This document shows, one piece after another, positions 53,632-61,865 of a stretch of 62,959 nt of DNA. Position numbers and translations under genes: made by a program. Location: positions 1 through 62,959 of the forward strand of contig JAERRU010000010.1 of NCBI GenBank assembly GCA_016735295.1, given 5' to 3'. Source of the DNA: SAR324 cluster bacterium. GTDB lineage: Bacteria > SAR324 > XYD2-FULL-50-16 > JAERRU01. Positions within the stretch are counted from its first letter, which is position 1, and every line of letters starts with the position of its first letter. Under the pieces are notes generated by a model. It saw only the letters and a list, made by a program, of their open reading frames with translations, did no database searches and had not been told where the DNA came from.

Positions 53632-54141
53632 ATGAGAAAAATTGCTGATAAGTTTTATCTGTTGTGCGGATCTATGGCGGCTTTATCTATGGTTATGTCT
53701 GTTTTAATCATTTTGAGCCAGATTATTGCCCGTTTTTTCAACACAAACATTCCTTCTTCAGATGATATATCTGGCTATACTGTCGCTTGGGCAACTTTTT
53801 TTGGGTTGTCTTATGCAATGGATAAGGGCAGCCATATCAGGGTAGATTTATTTGTAAATCTGCTTAAGGGCTCGTTGAAGAATCTGGTGCAAGTTGCGGT
53901 TGGTTTGCTTAGTTTAGTGCTTATCAGCACTTATTTTGGATATGTTTTTTTATTGGTCAAAGAATCTTTTGATTATGGAGACGTTACCCAAGGTCATCTG
54001 CCTATGCCTTTGTGGATAGTGCAGTCCCCTTATGTGATAGGGGTATTTGCATTTTTGATATCTATTTTTGATCAATTATGCAGATCTATCCACCGAGCGT
54101 GGCTAAGCATGGGAAATGATACCAATTTAAAGGCAGGGTGA
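53632..54141 (+). CDS. dctQ: TRAP transporter small permease DctQ
   Basis: DctQ is the four-helix membrane subunit of TRAP transporters. The 169-residue protein has four hydrophobic segments (about 15-35, 55-70, 80-105 and 130-150). It also has the family features RFFNTNIPSSDDISGY (near helix 1) and DKGSHIRVDLF (near residue 64). It lies between dctP and dctM, eight bases from the latter. Confidence 0.92.
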   Translation: MRKIADKFYLLCGSMAALSMVMSVLIILSQIIARFFNTNIPSSDDISGYTVAWATFFGLSYAMDKGSHIRVDLFVNLLKGSLKNLVQVAVGLLSLVLISTYFGYVFLLVKESFDYGDVTQGHLPMPLWIVQSPYVIGVFAFLISIFDQLCRSIHRAWLSMGNDTNLKAG

Positions 54142-54149
54142 TTATTTAG

Positions 54150-55457
54150 ATGAGTATTTATCTGATTGGTATTATTTTAACATTTATTTTCTTTGCCGCT
54201 TTAGCTTCGGGTATGTGGGTTTCGTTTGCTTTGCTGGGGATAGGCATTTTGGGGCTTATGTTTAATGGGAATGACTGGGGATTTATATCTGCCGGCACTG
54301 TTTGGAGTGGACTTTCTGTTTGGTCTTTGAGTGCCTTGCCTATGTTTTTGTGGATGGGTGAAATTTTGTTTAGGACAAAATTATCGAAAAATTTATTTGA
54401 TGGATTGTCCGTTTGGTTTAATAGAGTGCCAGGAAAATTGCTCCATACCAACATTCTTAGTTGTGGAATTTTTGCCGCTGTCTCAGGATCATCAGCAGCT
54501 ACTGTGGCTACTATCGGCAACATCACCCTAACCCACATGAAACGCCTTGGCTATGAGCGCTCAATATCTATAGGCACCTTGGGGGGCTCAGGAACGCTGG
54601 GCTTGCTTATCCCCCCTTCTATTGTGTTGATTGTTTTTGGGGTAGCGGCAGATGTTTCAGTAGCTCGGTTGTTTATGGCGGGCGTATTTCCTGGTATACT
54701 ATTGATGAGCCTTTTTTCTTTGTATGTAATTGTTTATGTTAAGCTAAATCCAAGTGCTGTTCCAAGCACGAAAGATTCACACATAACAGGCTTAGAAAAG
54801 TGGAAAGCCACATTAAAATTGATACCTGTTTTAAGTTTGATATTGGGCGTCTTAGGCTCTATATATGCTGGAATCGCCACTCCCACAGAGGCGGCAGCGA
54901 TTGGCGTGGTGGGCTCTTTATTGCTGGGCAAATTAGATGGCTCATTGAGCAAGCGTAATTTTATAGAAGGATTGCTCGGTGCGGTGCGGCTAAATGCAAT
55001 GCTATTATTTATTATTGGGGCCGCTAATGTGCTATCTATTTCTATGGCTTACATTGGCATTCCTCGGGAGTTGGCTAGTTGGATAGGCGGGCTAGGTGTT
55101 AGCTCTGGCGTGCTGCTGATATTTTTGGCTTTTTTATTTATTATACTGGGGTGCTTTTTAGACGGAATTTCTATTATTTTGCTTACTACTTCAGTTATAT
55201 TACCAATTATTAAGAGTGCAGGGATTGATTTAATTTGGTTTAGTATCTATTTGGTGTTGTTGGTAGAGATGGCACAAATCACTCCACCGGTTGGATTTAA
55301 TTTGTTTGTTTTACAATCATTAACACATGAAAACATTTTCCGTATAGCCAAGCACACGCTACCTTTTTTCTTTATCATAATGCTAACAGTTTTTATTATC
55401 TGGCTTTTTCCAGATATTGTGACCTACCTTCCTCGAGTAATGACTTCACGAAGTTGA
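54150..55457 (+). CDS. dctM: TRAP transporter large permease DctM
   Basis: DctM is the Na+-coupled transport subunit. The 435-residue protein has about 12 hydrophobic segments and the family motifs SGSSAATVATIG (near 110) and LGGSGTLGLLIPPSIVLI (near 146). IATPTEAAAIGVVGSLLLG (near 246) and the C-terminal EMAQITPPVGFNLFVLQ are also typical. It ends the four-gene operon begun by the cyclase-family gene. A hairpin lies about 50 bases downstream. Confidence 0.95.
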   Translation: MSIYLIGIILTFIFFAALASGMWVSFALLGIGILGLMFNGNDWGFISAGTVWSGLSVWSLSALPMFLWMGEILFRTKLSKNLFDGLSVWFNRVPGKLLHTNILSCGIFAAVSGSSAATVATIGNITLTHMKRLGYERSISIGTLGGSGTLGLLIPPSIVLIVFGVAADVSVARLFMAGVFPGILLMSLFSLYVIVYVKLNPSAVPSTKDSHITGLEKWKATLKLIPVLSLILGVLGSIYAGIATPTEAAAIGVVGSLLLGKLDGSLSKRNFIEGLLGAVRLNAMLLFIIGAANVLSISMAYIGIPRELASWIGGLGVSSGVLLIFLAFLFIILGCFLDGISIILLTTSVILPIIKSAGIDLIWFSIYLVLLVEMAQITPPVGFNLFVLQSLTHENIFRIAKHTLPFFFIIMLTVFIIWLFPDIVTYLPRVMTSRS

Positions 55458-55505
55458 TATTAGGTAATAGTTAACGCTTTTTTTGGGGGGATAATTTTAC
55501 TAAAC

Positions 55506-55524
55506 CCATTAAAATATTTAATGG
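55506..55524 (+). other. Hairpin downstream of the TRAP operon
   Basis: CCATTAAA and TTTAATGG form a perfect 8-bp stem with an ATA loop, 48 bases past the dctM stop. No U-run follows, so it is a candidate mRNA 3' end structure rather than a clear intrinsic terminator. Confidence 0.4.
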
Positions 55525-55590
55525 TAAAGCCGAAATTAACATAAAATAAAAGTGATTAAATTGCTTCACCAAACCCTCTAAAATGAAGAC

Positions 55591-55666
55591 TGGAGCGAGA
55601 AACGGGATTCGAACCCGCGACCCCAACCTTGGCAAGGTTGTGCTCTACCAGCTGAGCTATTCTCGC
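55591..55666 (-). tRNA. tRNA-Gly (GCC)
   Basis: On the minus strand the acceptor stem is GCGAGAA pairing with TTCTCGC, the D arm contains AGCTCAGCTGGTAGAGC, the anticodon arm is CAACC-TTGCCAA-GGTTG with GCC, and the T arm is GCGGGTTCGAATCCCGT. The sequence ends TCCA, so the discriminator is U and the 3' CCA is encoded, unlike tRNA-Cys in this window. Confidence 0.97.
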
Positions 55667-55699
55667 TAGCTTTTGTATTTTGACTTGATTTTGATAGAA

Positions 55700-55770
55700 A
55701 GGTCAATTTTTTTTTAAAAAAGAATCCTTAATTAACTAAAAAATTTAGTAATATAGCCATAAATTGACCT
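55700..55770. repeat. 10-bp inverted repeat between tRNA-Gly and hsp20
   Basis: AGGTCAATTT (55700-55709) is the reverse complement of AAATTGACCT (55761-55770), with a 51-base spacer. It lies in the AT-rich gap upstream of tRNA-Gly. Its role is unknown. Confidence 0.5.
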
Positions 55771-55816
55771 AATCATAAAAGGTCTCATAAAAGATAAATG
55801 AATCATCAATAAATTA

Positions 55817-55864
55817 TCAATAAGTCAACCGTGCTAGATAAAAAAACTAACACGGCTTTATTGA
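55817..55864 (-). terminator. Stem-loop after hsp20, possible terminator
   Basis: TCAATAA (55817-55823) pairs with TTATTGA (55858-55864), CCGTG (55829-55833) with CACGG (55851-55855), and a TAG/CTA pair extends the stem, around an A-rich loop. It lies about 50 bases beyond the hsp20 stop. The stem is imperfect and lacks a clean U-tract. Confidence 0.4.
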
Positions 55865-55913
55865 TTACAGATTTGCCTAGCGGCTATAATTATTTAAATT
55901 AAATTAAATTAAA

Positions 55914-56363
55914 TTAATTAACGTCAATAAATTTTGGAGCACTTTGGGCTAATTTTTTAAGCTTGATTTCTAACACTCCATCTTTGTAATTAGCCAAACA
56001 ATCGCTAGAGATAACTTCTTTATGCAGACTATAGCATTTAGAAAAATTTATTTCATTTCTTCCTTGATGAATTAGTTTATCTTTATTTTCTACCGATTCT
56101 TTTGCTCTTTCGCCTGATATTTTTAATTCTTGGTCAACCACTGATATTTTAAAGTCTTGCTTATTAAAGCCAGGCACATCTAATTTAAATATAAATTCCT
56201 GATCATTTTCATAAATATCTATGGATGGATAATTGCTGCCATTATGCTTGGTAGCAGATGAAAAATCTTCATCAGAAAATAAATCATCTAAATTATTAAA
56301 CCCATGAAGCAGTCGCAAAGAGCGAGCTTCTGGTGAAAAAGTATCTAAGGGAAAAATAGTCAT
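55914..56363 (-). CDS. Small heat shock protein, Hsp20 family
   Basis: Small heat-shock proteins hold unfolding proteins for refolding by ATP-dependent chaperones. The 149-residue protein has a short N-terminal arm and an alpha-crystallin domain (about 45-140) with YENDQEFIFKLDVPGFNKQDFKI and a DGVLEIKLKK strand. The length is typical. CAAAGGAGTAATA precedes the start, a strong ribosome-binding site. CTTGAA on the minus strand at 56446-56441 is a possible sigma32-type -35, but no convincing -10 follows. The gene is monocistronic. Confidence 0.93.
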   Translation of the reverse strand: MTIFPLDTFSPEARSLRLLHGFNNLDDLFSDEDFSSATKHNGSNYPSIDIYENDQEFIFKLDVPGFNKQDFKISVVDQELKISGERAKESVENKDKLIHQGRNEINFSKCYSLHKEVISSDCLANYKDGVLEIKLKKLAQSAPKFIDVN

Positions 56364-56681
56364 TATTACTCCTTTGTTAATGTGAAACTTAAAAAATGAA
56401 AAAATGTATAAATAAATACAAACTTTTCATGAACTCTCTCTCCATTCTTCAAGTCTTGTGCCACAATTAAAACATAGTAAAATCAATTAGTTATATATTT
56501 TATGGGGATGATGAAGCTCTATCATGCCAGCCTTAATCGGACGTAATGTCTGTTTTATTCCTATTGTTGATGTCTGTCGTTGGTGTAATAAATTGATGGT
56601 TAACGGGAAAATAACGACAAAATGGCCAATGACCGGCTAACCTCTATTTTTTGCAGGAAATTGGCCAGACATTTTGTCTGG
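56364..56681. other. 318-base gap with plus-strand terminator and unusual composition
   Basis: Bases 56364-56480 hold the hsp20 leader and promoter region. From about 56500 to 56681 the sequence is clearly less AT-rich than other intergenic DNA here. It ends in CCAGACA-TTT-TGTCTGG (56665-56681) followed by TTATTTTTT, a good intrinsic terminator for plus-strand transcription even though both flanking genes are on the minus strand. A second dyad pairs TGGCCAAT (56623-56630) with ATTGGCCA (56660-56667). This could be an unannotated small RNA or a remnant of a mobile element. I recognise no known RNA family. Confidence 0.5.
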
Positions 56682-56690
56682 TTATTTTTT
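56665..56690 (+). terminator. Intrinsic terminator hairpin facing the plus strand
   Basis: A perfect 7-bp stem (CCAGACA/TGTCTGG, loop TTT) is followed by TTATTTTTT on the plus strand. The U-run overlaps the last codons of the S41 peptidase gene. On the minus strand the same hairpin directly follows that gene's stop and may protect its mRNA 3' end. Confidence 0.6.
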
Positions 56691-59486
56691 CGGGGAAAAG
56701 GTTATTACCGCTCGCTGAGATTTAACCCCTTGAGAATCAGTTGCGATAACAAAAAATTCATTATTCCCAGAATCCAAATCAATTGAGATAGATAAAGGAT
56801 ATGACTTAGCATTATCTTTAAGTCTGGAATAAAATATTTTATTGTTGTTATGAATAACATAAATATCTTTTAATCCAAAATCATCTTTAATTGACGCCTG
56901 TAAGCTAAAGGAGGCATCTTTTTGCAATAAAGGCTCTTTAGTAAATTTGATTATGGGAGGATTGTTGATAAAAGATGCGATACCTTTATCATAATCCAAG
57001 GCAATCTTTTGCTCAACATTCAAAATAGGATAATTTTTGAATAGGGTAGAAAATAAAAGATCATAGGTGTTATCTTTAGGTATGCCAGCAAGCTCAATGC
57101 TTAGTGATGTTTCTATTTTCTCACGCCCTTTGATATTTGTAATCTCACTTCGACCTAAATTTAAGGAAATAAAATCTATATCACCATTTTTTATAACTAA
57201 GCTAATCGGGCCAGTATCTATGTCAGAATTATTAACCATCACAATTTTAGCCTCTATTTTAGAACCGCTAGAAGCGATTATCTCTTTGGTAGAAGCATCT
57301 TGCCCCTTATTTTGAAAATTATAGCTATAAGAAATATTGGGCAACTTGCTGCCGGTAAAAGCAATAGTATTTTCAAAAATTTGTAAGTTGGGATTGTTAT
57401 CTGATTTAAATTCAACAATCAATCCGCCAATACGAGCAAGTTCAAAAATCTTGGTCTCAAAAGGTATATAAGCAATCTTACTTTCTTGAGGCAAAATTTC
57501 ACCAAACAATATTTGTCGTTGGCCAAATAAAAAACTATCAGGATTAATTACTCCGATAACTTTATTTAAAGTTTGGGTTGAATTATTGCTAACCTTAAAT
57601 TTTAAGCGACCTTTAGTGTTAGCAGGAAAAGGTTTGTTCCAAGTTAAGAAAGTTTCTTCACCTTCAACTTGTTTTTCTATTGGTTTTTCTATTTGTTTTT
57701 CTATAGAAAATTCTACTACCAGCGGATTTTTTGTGGCTACAGGCTTAGTGATCGCGCTAGTTTTCCAGTTGATATTCTCCTCTTTTAATGCCTTAGCAAT
57801 CAATTCAGCTTGCTTTAAATTTTCACTAGTTACATATTTTTTAGTTGCGTCCAGCACAGAGTTATAATCTTTTCCGTCAAGACTGCGTAAAATATTTATA
57901 GCAGCGGTTATCAAAAAATCCTTTTTTAGTATTTTCAAATCTAGTCGGCCACTATAGGCACTAAAATCTTCTTCTTTTTCTTCTAAAGCATTAACATCTA
58001 AATAATTAAGGCTAAGTAAACTAGTCGCCGGCTCGTTTAATGAGGATAATTCTAAGCTATTAGTGAGCTCTTTTTCCGATTTTCTAATACTAGGCAATAC
58101 CTTTATGAAATCAGTACTAACGATATTAGGTATAACATTAATTTCAGGCACTATCCCAACTGATTGAATAGATTCTTCGCCCGGAGTTAAATATTGAGAT
58201 ATGGTGAGCTTTAACCCAGAGCCGTCACTAAATCTTTCTACTAATGATTGAACAGTTCCTTTACCAAATGTTCTTTCTCCAATTATCACTGCTCGGTGAT
58301 TTTTTTGTAAAGCACCAGCGATGATTTCTGCCGCAGAAGCACTAAATCTATTAACTAAAACGAGTAAAGGAAAATCTTTAGTAGTGCCAAATGGTTTGGC
58401 TTTATAGTGAGAAATATCCTTTTTATCTACTCCAGCAATAGAAACAATGACCCCACTAGTTAAAAAACTATTGCTAATATCAATCGCTTGATTGAGCAGC
58501 CCACCAGGATTATTTCTTAAATCTAAAATAAGTCCCTTAAAACCACTTAGCTCCACGCCTAGTTTTGTTAAATGTCGTTTTAAAGCTTCATTGCTGCTAG
58601 CAACTTCACGGCCTATTTTGATATAACCTATATCAGCGTTAGGTTTTTTAAATTTATAACTACTCACGCTAGCAATTTTTATGTTATCTCTAATAAGTTC
58701 AAATTTTAAAGGGTCAGCCACTTTTTCTCTTTTCACCAAAAGGGTAACTTTAGATTTTTTAGGGCCACGCAGTTTATTTTTAGCATCTTCTACCTTCATT
58801 CCTGCGGTGCTATATTGGTCTATTTGTAAAATCAAATCACCATCTTTAAGCCCTGCCTTAGCCGATGGAGAGTCATCCCCAATAATGGTAAGTACTCCAA
58901 TTTTACCATCTCTAGCTCTAATTAGCATGCCTACCCCGGCGTAAGCTCCTTTAGCATCAGAAGTGAAATCTTTATATATTTGGGGGGTTAATAAACTAGA
59001 GTGAGGGTCAAGAGATGTTAATATTCCGTTAATGGCGGCGTAATCAACGTCTTTTATATTTTCTAAATCAGTCGCCACCAAATTATTTTTTATAAATTGG
59101 ATTATTTCTTGTAAATGATCCTCTAGGGCGGTTAAATTAGCAATTTTAATGGATTTATATGCTAATTCCTCTTCACCAACTCTAATTATCAAGGCCTGAT
59201 TATTTTTTTCAAACTCTACTAATACAGGAGGAATTTTACGGCTAATTTCAGCTAAAGCGCCACGCAGCATTTTTAACGGGCTAATCCTTTGTTGATCAAA
59301 ATAGCGAGCATCAATTATTTGCAAAGAATCGTGCAAAATATCTGATTTAGCAATAAATTTGGGTTTGCGATCACTTGAATTAGTAAAAGGTGCCACGTAA
59401 AAAATAGCGACAATAATAATCGCTAAAGATAAGTATTTAATTATTGCTTTCCAAGGCAAATTAAATGAAAATTTATTTTTAATCAT
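56682..59486 (-). CDS. Large S41/PDZ C-terminal processing peptidase with long tail
   Basis: S41 peptidases cut exported proteins with a Ser-Lys dyad. The 934-residue protein has an N-terminal membrane anchor or signal (about 12-30), a PDZ domain (about 170-250) and the S41 domain (about 260-450) with S384 in RFSASAAEIIAG and K409 in GERTFGKGTVQS. Ordinary CtpA enzymes are 400-450 residues and Prc about 680. Here some 480 further residues follow, with beta-rich, Ig-like segments such as GRLKFKVSNNSTQTLNKV (near 620), probably a periplasmic adhesion or substrate-binding part. The overall form recalls large myxobacterial S41 proteins. Confidence 0.9.
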   Translation of the reverse strand: MIKNKFSFNLPWKAIIKYLSLAIIIVAIFYVAPFTNSSDRKPKFIAKSDILHDSLQIIDARYFDQQRISPLKMLRGALAEISRKIPPVLVEFEKNNQALIIRVGEEELAYKSIKIANLTALEDHLQEIIQFIKNNLVATDLENIKDVDYAAINGILTSLDPHSSLLTPQIYKDFTSDAKGAYAGVGMLIRARDGKIGVLTIIGDDSPSAKAGLKDGDLILQIDQYSTAGMKVEDAKNKLRGPKKSKVTLLVKREKVADPLKFELIRDNIKIASVSSYKFKKPNADIGYIKIGREVASSNEALKRHLTKLGVELSGFKGLILDLRNNPGGLLNQAIDISNSFLTSGVIVSIAGVDKKDISHYKAKPFGTTKDFPLLVLVNRFSASAAEIIAGALQKNHRAVIIGERTFGKGTVQSLVERFSDGSGLKLTISQYLTPGEESIQSVGIVPEINVIPNIVSTDFIKVLPSIRKSEKELTNSLELSSLNEPATSLLSLNYLDVNALEEKEEDFSAYSGRLDLKILKKDFLITAAINILRSLDGKDYNSVLDATKKYVTSENLKQAELIAKALKEENINWKTSAITKPVATKNPLVVEFSIEKQIEKPIEKQVEGEETFLTWNKPFPANTKGRLKFKVSNNSTQTLNKVIGVINPDSFLFGQRQILFGEILPQESKIAYIPFETKIFELARIGGLIVEFKSDNNPNLQIFENTIAFTGSKLPNISYSYNFQNKGQDASTKEIIASSGSKIEAKIVMVNNSDIDTGPISLVIKNGDIDFISLNLGRSEITNIKGREKIETSLSIELAGIPKDNTYDLLFSTLFKNYPILNVEQKIALDYDKGIASFINNPPIIKFTKEPLLQKDASFSLQASIKDDFGLKDIYVIHNNNKIFYSRLKDNAKSYPLSISIDLDSGNNEFFVIATDSQGVKSQRAVITFSPKK

Positions 59487-59538
59487 AACCCAACAGTATT
59501 TTAAAATTAAAGAACATCTTTAAATCCAATAAAAACCT

Positions 59539-61701
59539 TTAACTAACCTTGCCGTTAAGCACTAAAGATGTTTTTACTGGTTGGCCATTAACTACTAAGC
59601 GAGAATCTTTTAGCATGAGGCTTCCATTTATCACCCTTATTTCAGCTTGCTTAAAGACATCAAGTGCTAAATCAACGCCTTCATTAGCCTCGTTATTAAA
59701 ATCATTAGTCCCCACTGTTAGTCTGTCACCAGGAGAGGCTAACACCTCAAGCACTTCAAGCACTTTTTTCTTTTCTACAGTTAATATCATAGCTTCTGAA
59801 ATAACTCCATCAAACTCTAATATACTTAAATTTAAAACGAACAAAGCTACTTTGCCTAATAGAGCGTCTTTGGTGATTTTTCCTTTTAAGGCAGACACCA
59901 CAAAAAGGCTTTTTCCTGTGGAGCAATCAACCTTAAGCACATAAAGATGCTCTTTACCTTTATGGTCGCTAACCGATAAAATTTTACCAGCAACTATTTT
60001 GAGTTGTTTAAAAGATACGATTTGTGAACTTTCATTAACATCACCACTATATTTTTCCTGTAAGGACTCTATTTGTTCATCAGTTAATTTAGTAAATAAA
60101 ACAGTTGGTTTTTTAATTAGATGATTATTATAATTTGACCAAGTTAGTAAACCAGAAAAATTGGTTACTTTAAAATTTAGTTGATCAAAAATTTTTACAG
60201 CCATGCTAGGCATAAATGGCTGTAGTAATATAGCAATATCTCTTAAAGTTAGTAAAATAGCGGATATTATAGCATTAGCTTTATTTGCATCTTGTTTTAT
60301 TAATTGCCAAGGAGCAGTTTCTTGAAATAGTTTATTAGTTAATCTGCCTAAATCTAAAAGAGTGCGTAGAGAGTTTTTCAGCTGGGCGGATTGCATTTTT
60401 TGGGTAATATCCTCTACATTAAGAGCAACTTGTTTTTTAAAATCAAGTGTTAAGGGCTCTTTTTGCCAGAGGTTGCTGATTGTGCCATCAAAATATTTAG
60501 TGCAAAAAACTACTGTGCGATTAACTAGATTACCGATATTATCAATAAAATTAGCATTTACCTCTTGTTTGAATTTGTGCCAGTTAAAATTGGTATCAGC
60601 AGTTTCTGGGCGATTAGCAATTAAATAAAATCTCCACCAATCAATAGGCAAACCAATTTTAACAATATCATCGCCAAACACACCAATATTGCGGGATTTA
60701 GAAAATTTTTGCCCTTCATAATTAAGATATTCCACGCTAGATATATGATGTAAAGTAGTCCATTTACTATTGGAACCTAGCATCATAGCGGGGAGCATTA
60801 TAGTGTGAAAAGGGATATTATCTTTCGCCATAAATTGATAAAGCAAAACTTCATCAGGATTATTCCACCAATTAGTCCAAGCACTGCCTAACGCTCTTTT
60901 GGTGCTAGAAACATATCCCAACACCGCATCAAACCACACATAAAAAACCTTTTTTTCATATCCAGCCATAGGAATAGGCACTCCCCAAGATAAATCACGG
61001 CTAATTGGTCTGGGTAGGAGGCCTTTTTTGAACCAACTTTTAGTTAAGGTAAGAGCATTGGCGGGCCACTTTCCTTTGCTGCTAGCTTTTTCAAAAAAAC
61101 TAGATAGCTGGGGAGTCAATTTTTGTAAGTCTATATATAGATGACAAGTTTCTTTGGTGATGGGCTCTGTAGAGCATATTTTGCACTTAGGAGAGATAAG
61201 GTCAGTTGGTTGCAATAAAGCTGAGCATTTATCACATTGATCGCCTCGAGCATTTTGATAAGAGCATTTAGGGCATATTCCCTCCACAAATCTATCGGCC
61301 AAAAACATTTTATCTTGGGGGCAATATAGTTGGTGACTAGTTTTTTCTTGGATAAAGCCGTTTTTGGATAATTCTAAAAATACCTGTTGGGTAATTTCTT
61401 GTTGTTCAGGAAAAGATGTTCGCCCGAAATAATCAAAATCTATGGCAAAATCTTTATATATTTGCACGTGGAGGGCATGATATTTATCACAAATTTGTTG
61501 TGGAGAAGTGTTTTCTTCTAATGCTTTAGTTTCAGTAGCAGTGCCATATTCATCAGTAGCGCAAACATAAAAGGTATCAAAGCCACTAAGACGACAAATT
61601 CTAGCAAACACATCAGCAGATAAAACGCTACCGATAATATTACCTAAATGGGGCACATTGTTAACATAAGGCAGGGCCGATGTAATTAGAATTTTTTTCA
61701 T
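59539..61701 (-). CDS. metG: Methionyl-tRNA synthetase, eukaryote-like with EMAPII-type tail
   Basis: MetRS charges tRNA-Met. The 720-residue protein has HLGN (18-21) for HIGH, KFSKS (about 332-336) for KMSKS, and a double zinc knuckle (CPKC, ARGDQCDKC, CKIC). Its wording follows eukaryotic cytosolic MetRS: PYVNNVPHLGNIIG, VLSADVFAR, DEYGTATETKALEE, ICDKYH, LADRFVEG and QFMAKDN. After the anticodon-binding domain comes an EMAPII/Arc1p-type tRNA-binding domain (about 562-665, FKQLKIVAGKIL), an order also found in plant MetRS. The last 55 residues form an unassigned extension. Confidence 0.95.
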   Translation of the reverse strand: MKKILITSALPYVNNVPHLGNIIGSVLSADVFARICRLSGFDTFYVCATDEYGTATETKALEENTSPQQICDKYHALHVQIYKDFAIDFDYFGRTSFPEQQEITQQVFLELSKNGFIQEKTSHQLYCPQDKMFLADRFVEGICPKCSYQNARGDQCDKCSALLQPTDLISPKCKICSTEPITKETCHLYIDLQKLTPQLSSFFEKASSKGKWPANALTLTKSWFKKGLLPRPISRDLSWGVPIPMAGYEKKVFYVWFDAVLGYVSSTKRALGSAWTNWWNNPDEVLLYQFMAKDNIPFHTIMLPAMMLGSNSKWTTLHHISSVEYLNYEGQKFSKSRNIGVFGDDIVKIGLPIDWWRFYLIANRPETADTNFNWHKFKQEVNANFIDNIGNLVNRTVVFCTKYFDGTISNLWQKEPLTLDFKKQVALNVEDITQKMQSAQLKNSLRTLLDLGRLTNKLFQETAPWQLIKQDANKANAIISAILLTLRDIAILLQPFMPSMAVKIFDQLNFKVTNFSGLLTWSNYNNHLIKKPTVLFTKLTDEQIESLQEKYSGDVNESSQIVSFKQLKIVAGKILSVSDHKGKEHLYVLKVDCSTGKSLFVVSALKGKITKDALLGKVALFVLNLSILEFDGVISEAMILTVEKKKVLEVLEVLASPGDRLTVGTNDFNNEANEGVDLALDVFKQAEIRVINGSLMLKDSRLVVNGQPVKTSLVLNGKVS

Positions 61702-61765
61702 TAAATATAAGTAATTTTAACTAAGGATAAGTAGATATTTAAAATATAAAACACATATAGCATTT

Positions 61766-61785
61766 AACTACTTTAAAGGGTAGTT
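61766..61785. terminator. Weak hairpin between DnaC-like and metG genes
   Basis: AACTAC (61766-61771) pairs with GTAGTT (61780-61785) around an 8-base loop, about 80 bases downstream of the DnaC-like stop on the minus strand. It may end that transcript, but the stem is short. Confidence 0.3.
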
Positions 61786-61865
61786 GCCATTATTATAATA
61801 AAATATTAATTAGGTGAATATCCACTAAAAGCAGATATGATTGATTTAGGACTGATTACCGGGTA

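Noticed and set aside
56364-56460. CIRCE element or full sigma32 promoter upstream of hsp20
   Set aside because: No TTAGCACTC/GAGTGCTAA dyad is present. Only a CTTGAA hexamer fits, and there is no convincing -10 partner.
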